In this document: positions 35,991 through 44,548 of the stretch, piece after piece
Position numbering within the stretch: the stretch's first letter is position 1
Layout of the letters: each line of letters begins with the position of its first letter
Source: Carboxylicivirga marina
GTDB lineage: Bacteria > Bacteroidota > Bacteroidia > Bacteroidales > Marinilabiliaceae
Direction of reading: 5' to 3'
DNA: 64,000 bases
NCBI RefSeq assembly: GCF_016612505.1
Contig: NZ_JAENRR010000001.1
Coordinates: 62,001 to 126,000, forward strand
Program-made: the position numbers and the translations under genes
The notes under the pieces: model-generated
Seen by the model: only the letters and a program-made list of their open reading frames with translations
Told to the model about the DNA's origin: nothing
The model's database searches: none

Positions 35991-37703
35991 TTATTCATAC
36001 TCTCCAATTATAATCCCCGAAATATTCCAGGCACTAAAACTGTTTCCAGCACTTTCGCCAATAGGTATAGCCACTTTCATTTGATGGCGGCCCGACTTTA
36101 ACTCAGGCAATTCAAAATACTCAGGATTAGTAGCGGTGCCCGGACACCATCCGCTTCGACTTAAATCGGCCGATGAAATACCATTCCAAAAATTACCAGA
36201 TACCGGATTATGCTTTCGATATGCTGCACAATCGGCTCTCCAAGGCGTATAGACAAAGAACCGCTCACCATCGATAAAAATTTCATTTTGCTTTGGGTTA
36301 AATTCATCGCCACCACCCCAGCCTCCATGGCCGGTTGTAATGTATCGCAATCGTAAATTTTTAACACCTTCCGGAATAGAGAAATCAACGGTCAAACTAT
36401 CATTCTTAAACATTGTCCCATATCGTTGACCACCCATCTCCATTACATTGCAGGTATTAAAAAGTGGCTGTACATATACATTTTTGCCAGAATCGTCGAG
36501 CCAGTCGAAACTTCCCGGATATGCTTTTATATCGAGAGTTAGTTTATGACCTCCTTTATCGTAATTACCAATAAAAGCACCAATTAAAACTTCACCTTCC
36601 AGGTATGGTTTTAATTCAGATACATCCTGTTTAAATACGGAGTGATCTTCCCATTCGATATCTTTAATTTTCACCCGATCGTTGAAATGCCTCACCCCAA
36701 AGGTTGTAAAGAAACGCACCATCTCAACTATCGGATCATATTTCTTATTAACAACAACACCCTGATAATCGAGACTATCAACATCGTAATAAATAGGCAG
36801 TGTATTCATTCCCTTGGTTAAACCATTCCAAAAGCTTTGCTCTTTCTCGGTTGGAATCACAAACACTGAGCCCGTGCGATCATAAGCGTCACCATTACTA
36901 TACTGCATTATCTCGGCAAATACCGAATAGTGATCAGGCGTTTGGGGAAGCTTCACTTTTTTAACAATTAGCGTTCCTCCTGCAAAGTGATACACCGAAT
37001 CGAGAGTTGGCTCATCAACCTCTATCTTTTCTTTGCCCCAGCAAATTTGTTCATCGTCAAACACTCGGGTGCTGATAATCATTTTCGCCCGCTTAATATC
37101 ACCTAATTCATTTTTACTAACCTGTTCTCCAAGCTGATTAGGCAACAGAGATATTTTTGCCTTTTTCCGATTTATATTGATGTTATTTGCTAACACTTCG
37201 TAATTACCATTTCGCACAACACTCAATACCAATCCTGGCACATAACCAACCTTAGGTTGCGGCGTCCCCTGGATACCAGCTTCGGTGGTATACCAAACAT
37301 CAATATGGTTAGAATTTATAACTACTTTGGCTTTCTTACAGATGAAACCTTTGATTGTTCGGGTTTCACCCATAAACTCTAAGCCTGGCAAGTCATCAAA
37401 ATCCATTTTAGAATTATACACATCTCCATCATCAAAAGATGCCATTTGGATAATTGTCTGATTTGTATAATCGATAAACTCTGCCTCTTCGGCATATCCA
37501 GGAATAAGTTGTTTTACATCCGGGGCATCGCGCCATACTTTTGACGAGTTTTTGGCATATTGAACATGTAGCAATGGCATATCATCTCGTTCATTGCCAT
37601 TATACAATGTTTTGTAACTAACAGTCCCTTGTTTGTTAAATGATTGGCTAAAGCCTGAACTGCAAATAAGAAGAGCAGTCATCAACATATAAAAAAAATT
37701 CAT
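35991..37703 (-). CDS. PNGase F-type N-glycanase with N-terminal GLPGLI-like domain
   Basis: PNGase F releases N-glycans by cleaving the GlcNAc-Asn amide. After a signal peptide (MNFFYMLMTALLICSSGFSQ), residues about 20-190 form a GLPGLI-like domain (GFICKKAKVV, YVPGLVLSV). The C-terminal part (about 200-570) resembles the two jelly-roll domains of PNGase F, with TTGHGGWGGGDEF, QNEIFIDGERFF, YTPWRADCAAYRKHNP and DLSRSGWCPGTATNP. The 570-residue layout recalls PNGF-II of Elizabethkingia, which has an extra N-terminal bowl-like domain. It should act on glycoproteins outside the inner membrane. I did not assign catalytic residues one by one. Confidence 0.75.
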   Translation of the reverse strand: MNFFYMLMTALLICSSGFSQSFNKQGTVSYKTLYNGNERDDMPLLHVQYAKNSSKVWRDAPDVKQLIPGYAEEAEFIDYTNQTIIQMASFDDGDVYNSKMDFDDLPGLEFMGETRTIKGFICKKAKVVINSNHIDVWYTTEAGIQGTPQPKVGYVPGLVLSVVRNGNYEVLANNININRKKAKISLLPNQLGEQVSKNELGDIKRAKMIISTRVFDDEQICWGKEKIEVDEPTLDSVYHFAGGTLIVKKVKLPQTPDHYSVFAEIMQYSNGDAYDRTGSVFVIPTEKEQSFWNGLTKGMNTLPIYYDVDSLDYQGVVVNKKYDPIVEMVRFFTTFGVRHFNDRVKIKDIEWEDHSVFKQDVSELKPYLEGEVLIGAFIGNYDKGGHKLTLDIKAYPGSFDWLDDSGKNVYVQPLFNTCNVMEMGGQRYGTMFKNDSLTVDFSIPEGVKNLRLRYITTGHGGWGGGDEFNPKQNEIFIDGERFFVYTPWRADCAAYRKHNPVSGNFWNGISSADLSRSGWCPGTATNPEYFELPELKSGRHQMKVAIPIGESAGNSFSAWNISGIIIGEYE

Positions 37704-37731
37704 GTGTATAGAGTTAATTAGAGAATAAACA

Positions 37732-37739
37732 CAAAGTTA
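37732..37739 (-). promoter_or_regulatory. -7 box of the PNGase F-type gene
   Basis: On the minus strand TAACTTTG matches TAnnTTTG exactly, 29 nt upstream of the ATG at 37703. No TTG at the usual spacing. Confidence 0.45.
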
Positions 37740-37807
37740 ATCCTCAACAAACAGCTCTATGATAACACATGTTCAAGAAAGGGCTATAAATTATAAATGC
37801 CCTTTAC

Positions 37808-38611
37808 TTATTTCGCAGCCATATGTAATAGTTGCTGTCTAATGGCCTCCATTACACCATTATCATCATTACTTGCCGTAACATTACGAGCAATCGATTT
37901 AATTTCCGGGTGAGCATTATCCATGGCATAGCTATGATACACCGACTGGAGCATCTCATAATCATTCAAATAATCACCAAACGCCATGCATTCTTCGGGG
38001 AGAATATTCAATTCTTTTTGAAGTAGCTGAATCGCCTCTCCTTTGTTTATTCCTTTAGGCATCACATCAAACCAAATTGGACTCGATGTGCTAATTTGAA
38101 AATCACTGTCAAACTTCTCTTTAACCAAAGGATACACCGAAGATTCGAGATTTTTGAAATCATTCACCGCAATTTTTAAGATATCATCATCAACTTCCAA
38201 CAAGTTTTTTACAACCTGATTTTTGGTGTAATATTTCTGCAACTCAACATTAAACTCCTCAGATAAACCTGCCTCAACATAAGCTCCTTTTTGACCACAC
38301 AAAACGACATTGACACCTTCTTGCTCACGCAATGTTTCGATCATTTCTTTGGCATCACCAGCCTTCATTGGTTTCATCGTTTGAGTATTATTGCCCCAGT
38401 GAATAAAACCTCCATTCTCGGCAACGTAGGCGATATCATGATCAAAATGAGCGAACTCATCAACCAAGGTATAATACTGACGTCCACTGGCAACTACAAA
38501 CTGAATTTTAGCTGCTTTCATTAATTGATAAACTTCAATAAAATCCTTTGGTAATTGCTTATTTGAATTAAGCAAAGTACCGTCCATATCAGACACAATC
38601 ATTTTAATCAT
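37808..38611 (-). CDS. Cof-type HAD-IIB phosphatase
   Basis: The 267-residue protein begins MIKMIVSDMDGTLLNS, with the HAD nucleophile Asp and helper Asp in DMDGT, and has the later motifs FVVASGRQ, a Lys in the NKGEA segment and GDYLNDYEML. The cap is the IIB type between motifs 2 and 3. Such enzymes dephosphorylate sugar phosphates or cofactors. I use the ATG at 38611 rather than GTG at 38617. The substrate cannot be told, and neighbours do not help. Confidence 0.85.
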   Translation of the reverse strand: MIKMIVSDMDGTLLNSNKQLPKDFIEVYQLMKAAKIQFVVASGRQYYTLVDEFAHFDHDIAYVAENGGFIHWGNNTQTMKPMKAGDAKEMIETLREQEGVNVVLCGQKGAYVEAGLSEEFNVELQKYYTKNQVVKNLLEVDDDILKIAVNDFKNLESSVYPLVKEKFDSDFQISTSSPIWFDVMPKGINKGEAIQLLQKELNILPEECMAFGDYLNDYEMLQSVYHSYAMDNAHPEIKSIARNVTASNDDNGVMEAIRQQLLHMAAK

Positions 38612-38824
38612 AATCACTTATTTAGAGGAGCAAATATACTTTGTTCGTAACTAATAAAAATGGCTATAATGTTAATAATTTAGAAAGTTTCAGCATGAAT
38701 GTAATCTCCCGACGAGTTATATCTTCAATCATTTTTTAACATCTGCGCACTTGTCATCTGATAAACTTCAATCGTACCTTTATCAATTATTTGAATTTGA
38801 TTCACTAATCAGCAAAACGCAGCC

Positions 38825-40693
38825 ATGGAAGCCAATCAATCTATGGACGAACAATTTCTCTCAAAGGTACATCACACCATAGAGGAAAATATTGATAATG
38901 AAAACTTCTCAGTAGAATCATTGGCAAAGGAAGTTGGACTCAGCCGCTCAATGCTACACCGAAAGTTGATTAAAATATCGGGGAAAAGTGCAAGTGACAC
39001 CATTACACATATTCGTATCTCGAAAGCACGAGAATTACTTGAACAAAACTCAACTACTGTTTCGGAAACAGCTTATCAAGTTGGATTTAGAAACCCTAGT
39101 TATTTTAATCGGGTCTTTAAAAGACATTACAATATGTCACCTGGCGATATGAAGAAAATGGCCATGGACAATCACATTTATAGTTCTACTGGTCTTCCCT
39201 ATTACTCAACAGACAAAAAAACAACTACCAGAAAAAAGAAGCGTTTTACTTTTATCAGTCTTATCGCTATTTGTGCCATTATAGTACTTTATATTGTCGC
39301 AAATCCTTTTGCATCAAAAACATCAGTAGCCGTGCTTCCGCTCGAAAATTTAACGGGCAATTCGAACAACGACTACATAGTGAGTGGTATAAACGATGCC
39401 TTAATTGGTGAATTAGGCAAAATAAAATCACTCAGAGTTATCTCTCGTAAATCTACTCAGCGATATAAAGAAAGTAATATGTTATTGAAAGATATCGCAA
39501 AAGAACTAAATGTAAAAAACATCATTGAGGGTTCTATTCTTTCGGCAGGAGACAGCATACATCTGATTATTAAGACGATACGAGCAATTCCTCGCGAACG
39601 ACAATTAATGTCTAAAAACTATCACGACCATCTAAGTAATGTGTTGAATATCCAGAACAAAGTAGCAAAAGACATTGCTCATATTGTGAAAGCTCGAATA
39701 TCAAAAAAAGAGATGCAACAGTTGCTACGGGAACAACAGGTCAATCCTGAAGTATATAAAGCATACCTGCGTGGCATGTTTACCATACATCAGGGAAATC
39801 AGGAATGGTTTAACAAAGGTATTGGACATATGCATGAAGCCATAAAAATTGACCCCGGCGAGCCTTTTGCCTATGCAGGACTAGCCTTAGGTTATGCCAC
39901 CATGGGGCATGGACAGTTTGAATCTGAAAGCTCTTTTTTAAGTGCAGAAGCTGCCGCCAAAAAAGCCATTAAATTAGATCCCACCATCGCTGAATCGTAC
40001 ACTGCTTTATATATGCTGTACCTGTACAAAGACTGGAATTGGCCCCTGGCGAAAGAATCATTTGAAACAGCTCTTACCGTTAATCCAAATAATGCTGATG
40101 CACATGCTCACTTTGCCTGGTATCATTACCTTTTCCAAAACACGAAACAATCGCTTTATCACGCCAAACAAGCCACCTTAATTGATCCAATTTACCCGGA
40201 TTACCACGCTTGGCTTGCTGCTTTATATTTCAATAATAAGCAATACAAAAAAGCCGAACACCATGCTTACAAAGCACTAGCTATTAATGAGAATACCAAT
40301 TATGCCCATGCAACACTTGGCTGGCTCTATATAGAAAGCAAACAATTTATTCAAGCAATCGAAGTTGTCGAACGCTTCCCAAAAACATCAGAATGGGACG
40401 TGCATAGAATTTATTGTTACACCCAATGTAACGAAAATAAAAAGGCATTAGAAATATGGAATTACTATGAAGAAAAAGTCCAAAAGCAAGATTATCATGC
40501 ATTCTATATAGGTATGATGGCAGCATGCTTAGGTTATAATGATAAAGCATTTATGTATTTTAACGAGGCAATTGATAATAAAACATACCCCATTGCCTAC
40601 ATCAATGTATACCCATTCTCAAGGAACATAAGAAACGACAGCCGTTATGCTCAACTTTTTGAAAGAATGAATCTGCCTAAGCCTGAAAACTAG
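38825..40693 (+). CDS. Membrane-anchored AraC-type regulator with FlgO-like and TPR domains
   Basis: This 622-residue protein has an AraC-type double HTH at residues 12-110 (ESLAKEVGLSRSMLHRKL and ETAYQVGFRNPSYFNRVF), one membrane span at 141-159 preceded by a basic stretch (TTTRKKKR), and a periplasmic FlgO/TolB-N-like domain (165-300, VAVLPLENLTGNSNNDYI). At least five TPR-like repeats follow (about 310-610). DNA binding would therefore be at the inner face of the membrane, with sensing outside. This is a known arrangement in Bacteroidota, but neither ligand nor target is known. The gene downstream (40932) is a candidate target. Confidence 0.8.
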   Translation: MEANQSMDEQFLSKVHHTIEENIDNENFSVESLAKEVGLSRSMLHRKLIKISGKSASDTITHIRISKARELLEQNSTTVSETAYQVGFRNPSYFNRVFKRHYNMSPGDMKKMAMDNHIYSSTGLPYYSTDKKTTTRKKKRFTFISLIAICAIIVLYIVANPFASKTSVAVLPLENLTGNSNNDYIVSGINDALIGELGKIKSLRVISRKSTQRYKESNMLLKDIAKELNVKNIIEGSILSAGDSIHLIIKTIRAIPRERQLMSKNYHDHLSNVLNIQNKVAKDIAHIVKARISKKEMQQLLREQQVNPEVYKAYLRGMFTIHQGNQEWFNKGIGHMHEAIKIDPGEPFAYAGLALGYATMGHGQFESESSFLSAEAAAKKAIKLDPTIAESYTALYMLYLYKDWNWPLAKESFETALTVNPNNADAHAHFAWYHYLFQNTKQSLYHAKQATLIDPIYPDYHAWLAALYFNNKQYKKAEHHAYKALAINENTNYAHATLGWLYIESKQFIQAIEVVERFPKTSEWDVHRIYCYTQCNENKKALEIWNYYEEKVQKQDYHAFYIGMMAACLGYNDKAFMYFNEAIDNKTYPIAYINVYPFSRNIRNDSRYAQLFERMNLPKPEN

Positions 40694-40931
40694 TATAAAT
40701 TTTAACATTATCAATTAAAAATTCACAGTTAATACCTCATTTTTTCAGTATAGCAACATCAGTATCAATTAGCAACAATTTTACATATAAACAGACAAGC
40801 ATTTTCAACTTATGTGATATGTTGCACAACGCTGCCGCTTGTAATTTAGCTCTCGTATTTTATTAAGTAAAACGCTCTCCCAATCAACTTACTTAAAAGT
40901 ACAAACTACTACTCATTTAAATCTACAAGCC

Positions 40932-41828
40932 ATGAAAAAGATGTTATTAACAATTGGAATGTGTTTTTTGGTGCTTGGCATATTTGCTCAAGGACCAAAA
41001 AAAGTACCTATCTTTAAAGGAGACAAAACCTATACGGGTTATCAGGTAGGGGACAAAGCGTTTGTCGAAATTGACGGCAAAGCCTATCTTGTTGAAAATG
41101 ACAAAACAGGAAAAACTGTTTTTCATTTGGCTGATAGCCGAGTTACAAGCCCTGTTTTTACAGGTGTTAAAGTTGAATCCGTTGAAACAGTTAAAAAGAA
41201 TCCGATTTGTTGCTACCTGGAGGAAAACTTAGATGTTAAAAATTTAGTCAATGATTTTGATTACCCCATCGAAGGAACCGTTGGTGTGGAATTTACTATC
41301 AGTACAGATGGAAGCGTTTCTGATTTTGAAGAAGTAAATCATGTAACAAAAGAGCTGTATCAAGCTGTAGTTGACTGCATCAAAGAAACAGATGGCATGT
41401 GGGCGCCTGGTACTGTTGAATTTAAAGAAGATACTCCTGAACCAACACCAATGGAAACCAGAATTTATGTAAAATTTGATACCCCTGATAATGCATCATT
41501 TGAAGAGTTGGCTCGTCAACATTATCGTTTTGCCATCAAGAGATATGCTAGAGCGGAAAACATTCAAGACGACAAACTACTTAGCAAGAATAAGAAAACC
41601 CGTAAGTCAACCCGCATGTTCAACAGATCGCTTAACCATTTAGAAGCAGCTACTGTTTATATTCCTAACGATCCTTCTTTAGCTTTTTGGAAGGCAAAAA
41701 ACTTTGAACAACTTGGAATGCATAAAGAAATGTTTGACATGCTTGAACAAAGAAAGATGCTTCTAAGCTTAAGCTCGGAAGAACAAACATTGAAACAACA
41801 CTATGACTTAGCTATAATATCTTATTAG
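40932..41828 (+). CDS. Secreted protein with TonB C-terminal-like domain
   Basis: The 298-residue product has a signal peptide (MKKMLLTIGMCFLVLGIFAQ). Residues about 105-185 resemble the TonB C-terminal fold: GTVGVEFTISTDGSVSDFE, then VVDCIKETDGMWAPG. The rest is helical, ending in a TPR-like stretch (LAFWKAKNFEQLG). There is no N-terminal membrane anchor, so it is not a standard TonB. It probably acts in the periplasm. It lies 238 bp after the AraC/TPR regulator and ends at a strong bidirectional terminator. Confidence 0.6.
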   Translation: MKKMLLTIGMCFLVLGIFAQGPKKVPIFKGDKTYTGYQVGDKAFVEIDGKAYLVENDKTGKTVFHLADSRVTSPVFTGVKVESVETVKKNPICCYLEENLDVKNLVNDFDYPIEGTVGVEFTISTDGSVSDFEEVNHVTKELYQAVVDCIKETDGMWAPGTVEFKEDTPEPTPMETRIYVKFDTPDNASFEELARQHYRFAIKRYARAENIQDDKLLSKNKKTRKSTRMFNRSLNHLEAATVYIPNDPSLAFWKAKNFEQLGMHKEMFDMLEQRKMLLSLSSEEQTLKQHYDLAIISY

Positions 41829-41848
41829 AATTGGTCAAAAACAGGTCA

Positions 41849-41882
41849 CAAAAAAAGTCTCGCAAATGCGAGACTTTTTTTT
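41849..41882. terminator. Bidirectional terminator
   Basis: AGTCTCGC and GCGAGACT around an AAAT loop are flanked by an A run on the left and a T run on the right, so it serves both convergent genes (41828 and 41908). Confidence 0.9.
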
Positions 41883-41907
41883 AAAAAGATATGTATATTC
41901 CATTCAA

Positions 41908-42366
41908 TTACTTTACCTGAAACTCAAACTCCACATCAGTAGGAGGTAAACAAGTTTCGTTATCGCAACACATAAAAGTCAAATACCCTTTTACTGTGGC
42001 CGGACGCTTTGTGATTCGCACATTATGCGAAAGCTTCGCCTCGTGCTTAAAATAAGGCACTTCCATATCAAAGACTTCGTCGTGCTTAACAGTTGGTTTA
42101 ATTACCTCTACAGGCTTTTTCAACTCTTTCGCATTAACCATATCTTCAAAAGTAAACTCAGTTGCTACCGGACCACCTTCAGGCACATTTAAACCGTAAG
42201 TTTTCCAACCATCTTCAATTGTTGCAATGGCAACAACCTGTACTTCAAACTGATTGATCTCTTTGATTTCAAACTTCCACTTTACAGGCTCTTGCATTTG
42301 AGCGCTTACACCTATTGCTCCAAAAATAAGAAGCATCATTAAGGCAAAAATGTTTTTCTTCATCAT
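41908..42366 (-). CDS. DsbD N-terminal-like periplasmic protein
   Basis: I start at ATG 42366 (MMKKNIFALMMLLIFGAIGV), giving a signal peptide and 152 residues. The body resembles the DsbD alpha/immunoglobulin-like domain: VKWKFEIKEINQFEVQVVAIA, WKTYGLNVPEGGP, then a C-terminal CCDNETCLPP segment holding the reactive Cys pair region. Stand-alone versions occur in Bacteroidota and may take electrons for periplasmic thiol chemistry. No membrane DsbD part is encoded beside it. The 349-bp region upstream (42367-42715) has a CACCCAT/ATGGGTG inverted repeat at 42513-42535 and a weak -7 box, nothing more. Confidence 0.65.
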   Translation of the reverse strand: MMKKNIFALMMLLIFGAIGVSAQMQEPVKWKFEIKEINQFEVQVVAIATIEDGWKTYGLNVPEGGPVATEFTFEDMVNAKELKKPVEVIKPTVKHDEVFDMEVPYFKHEAKLSHNVRITKRPATVKGYLTFMCCDNETCLPPTDVEFEFQVK

Positions 42367-42715
42367 CTGCTTTAGTTTTAAACCGAAATTGCATTGATAC
42401 AATTTCAAATTTGTTTATTGTTTTTTTTGGAATTCAACAAATATACGACCAAAATGTCTTCGTGTTACCAAAAAGGCAAAATTGGTAGTAAAATCATATT
42501 CTATAATTAAGACACCCATTGGCGCATTATGGGTGACACTCTAATTTCATAAAACACAAATCACCTTTCTCGAATCTTGTTAACAGTTTGTTAAAGTGAC
42601 ACTGCGAGGAGTAAATAATTCGGCAAATGCAATTCTTATTTACACTAAATATGTAGTTTTAACATCAGGTTTTAAACAAAACCACAGACAATTCAACAAA
42701 CTAAAGTATCACACA

Positions 42716-43237
42716 ATGAAAAAAATCGTAAGCATTGTTTTGCTGGCTATATCTATAATAGCTTGCAATTCATCATCCAAAAAAAACACTTCCGAATCTG
42801 ATGTTAAATCAATCCAAACGGTATCAGTAGATAATTTACTTGCGAAAGCCGATGGTCTGGTTGAGAAAACCATTAAAGTGAAAGGCCATGTTACACATAC
42901 TTGCAAGCACTCTGGCAAGCGTTGCTTTTTGGTAGGCGACAACGAACAATTTACCATTCGTATTGAAGCTGGCGGAAAAATAACAGGCTTTAATCGCGAT
43001 TTAGTAGGCAATACCATTGAGGTTGAAGGCATCCTTAAAGAGCGTCAATTATCGAAAGAATACATTGACCAGATGGAACACGAAGTCAATGAAAAAGCCA
43101 AGGAAGATGGAACCGCTGAAACATGTGCTACCGAAATGAGTAATATTAAGGATATGCGCGCCTGGATGAAGTCCAACAATAAAGATCATTACTCTATTTA
43201 TTTTGTAGAAGGTCTGAACTATGAGGTGGTCGAGTAA
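42716..43237 (+). CDS. Lipoprotein with OB-fold-like domain
   Basis: I start at ATG 42716 because it gives a lipoprotein signal (MKKIVSIVLLAISIIAC, lipidated Cys17); the longer frame to 42596 has no signal. The 173-residue protein has a beta-rich middle part resembling an OB-fold nucleic-acid-style barrel (KTIKVKGHVTHTC, RCFLVGDNEQFTIRIEAGG, GNTIEVEGILKE), with four Cys residues that could bind metal. The stop overlaps the next gene by 17 nt, so the two proteins are made together. Similar lipoprotein/PepSY pairs occur in Bacteroidota metal-uptake loci; function not established. Confidence 0.6.
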   Translation: MKKIVSIVLLAISIIACNSSSKKNTSESDVKSIQTVSVDNLLAKADGLVEKTIKVKGHVTHTCKHSGKRCFLVGDNEQFTIRIEAGGKITGFNRDLVGNTIEVEGILKERQLSKEYIDQMEHEVNEKAKEDGTAETCATEMSNIKDMRAWMKSNNKDHYSIYFVEGLNYEVVE

Positions 43238-43769
43238 AACAGCCAGAAAATGGTTGCGCATTATCCACCGTGACTTAGGCTTTGTGATGGTTGGCATCAC
43301 AATCATTTATGGTATTTCGGGTTATTTACTCAACCACATGGATGGAACCGACCCATCGTATGAAACCATTGAGGGAACCATTCAACTGGAAGTTAACCTT
43401 AATAAAACAGAAATTGAAAAAGCCTGGGATGAAGTAGATGATGTAGCTAAAATAAAGCGCATTTTACCCATTGACGATGAGCATTATCGTCTAATGCTTG
43501 ATGGCGGCATCGGTGTATATGAAATCATATCAGGCAAAGTGGTATACGAAGAACATCGCAAAAAGCCCTTTATTTATTACATTAATAAGCTTCATTACAA
43601 CAAGGTAGGTGGATGGACCATTATGGGCGACATTTTTGCCTTTGCACTTATCTTTTTTGCTGTATCTGGCCTGTTTATGAACAAAGGTAAGAAAGGTTTG
43701 GCGGGTCGTGGTAAATGGCACCTAATAATAGGTCTGGCCATTCCGGTCGTATATTTATTCTTCATGTAA
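43221..43769 (+). CDS. PepSY-associated membrane protein
   Basis: The 182-residue protein has an N-terminal basic start (RWSSKTARKWLRIIHRDLGF), a first membrane span, a periplasmic part of about 85 residues with PepSY-like strands (YRLMLDGGIGVYEIISGKVVYEE), and two further spans. It resembles the short PepSY-TM proteins found near iron-siderophore reductases. It overlaps the preceding lipoprotein gene by 17 nt, suggesting a two-protein complex with the lipoprotein on the periplasmic side. Confidence 0.75.
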   Translation: MRWSSKTARKWLRIIHRDLGFVMVGITIIYGISGYLLNHMDGTDPSYETIEGTIQLEVNLNKTEIEKAWDEVDDVAKIKRILPIDDEHYRLMLDGGIGVYEIISGKVVYEEHRKKPFIYYINKLHYNKVGGWTIMGDIFAFALIFFAVSGLFMNKGKKGLAGRGKWHLIIGLAIPVVYLFFM

Positions 43770-43781
43770 AATTCTAATAGT

Positions 43782-43810
43782 AGCCTCATCAATAGATGGG
43801 GCTTTTATTT
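43782..43810 (+). terminator. Rho-independent terminator
   Basis: AGCCTCAT (43782-43789) and ATGGGGCT (43796-43803), one G-T pair, followed by TTTATTT, 13 nt after the PepSY protein stop. Confidence 0.7.
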
Positions 43811-43857
43811 AATAGATATCTTAGCATTATCATATACCAAATCTTAATTGAATAATT

Positions 43858-44445
43858 ATGAAACGTGTACTACTATTCCTTTGTCAGGGTTTTGAAGAGC
43901 TAGAAGCTGCTGTATTTACAGATGTATTGGGTTGGACACGCCTCGAAGGCGACATACCTGTTGAAGTTGTGACAGCAGGATTGCGCCCAAAATTAAAATG
44001 CACGTGGAATATGATTATTGAACCGGAAATGAAATTTGAAGACATTCAAATTGATGATTATGATGCGATTGCTATTCCGGGAGGCTTTGGTGAAGCCGGT
44101 TTTTATGAAGATGCCTACGATGAGCGTTTTCTTAAATTGATTCGTGACTTTAACAAACAGGGAAAGTTAATCGCTTCGGTATGTGTTGGCGCCATGCCAA
44201 TTGGGAAAAGCGGGGTGCTAAAAAATCGAAATGCAACTACTTACGATTTATCGGGTGGACATCGGCGCCATCAATTAACTGAAATGGGCATTAATGTGCT
44301 CGACCAACACATTGTGGTTGATGAGAATATTATTACTTCAACAGGCCCGGCTACAGGACTGGATGTCGCCTTTACTCTGCTAGAAAAACTAACTTCACAT
44401 GATAACATGATGGAAATAAAGCGTCATATGCGATTTATAGATTAA
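43858..44445 (+). CDS. DJ-1/PfpI family protein
   Basis: The 195-residue protein has the DJ-1 core: VLLFLCQGFEELEAAVFTD with the conserved Glu near residue 16, IPGGFGEAGFY, and the nucleophile elbow SVCVGAMPIG with its Cys near residue 106. STGPATGLDVAFTLLE ends the family signature. These proteins act as glyoxalases, deglycases or chaperones. It seems to be a single-gene unit. Confidence 0.85.
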   Translation: MKRVLLFLCQGFEELEAAVFTDVLGWTRLEGDIPVEVVTAGLRPKLKCTWNMIIEPEMKFEDIQIDDYDAIAIPGGFGEAGFYEDAYDERFLKLIRDFNKQGKLIASVCVGAMPIGKSGVLKNRNATTYDLSGGHRRHQLTEMGINVLDQHIVVDENIITSTGPATGLDVAFTLLEKLTSHDNMMEIKRHMRFID

Positions 44446-44512
44446 AAAGTACATTCCATAGATTCTCTTTCATGATCCATTGATTGATTTTACTATACAA
44501 ACATGCCTTTTA

Positions 44513-44530
44513 TATATTTGTTACATGTAA
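44513..44530 (+). promoter_or_regulatory. Promoter -7 box abutting palindrome TTACATGTAA
   Basis: TATATTTG (44513-44520) is an exact TAnnTTTG match, directly followed by the perfect 10-bp palindrome TTACATGTAA (44521-44530) where transcription would start, 18 nt before the DUF1566 ATG. The arrangement suggests a repressor site over the start point. The nearest TTG is 26 nt upstream, too far for the usual spacing. Confidence 0.45.
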
Positions 44531-44548
44531 ACCAATCTATTGCATATC

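Noticed and set aside
42513-42535. CACCCAT/ATGGGTG hairpin as a terminator
   Set aside because: No T tract follows on either strand and it is not located at the end of a gene.
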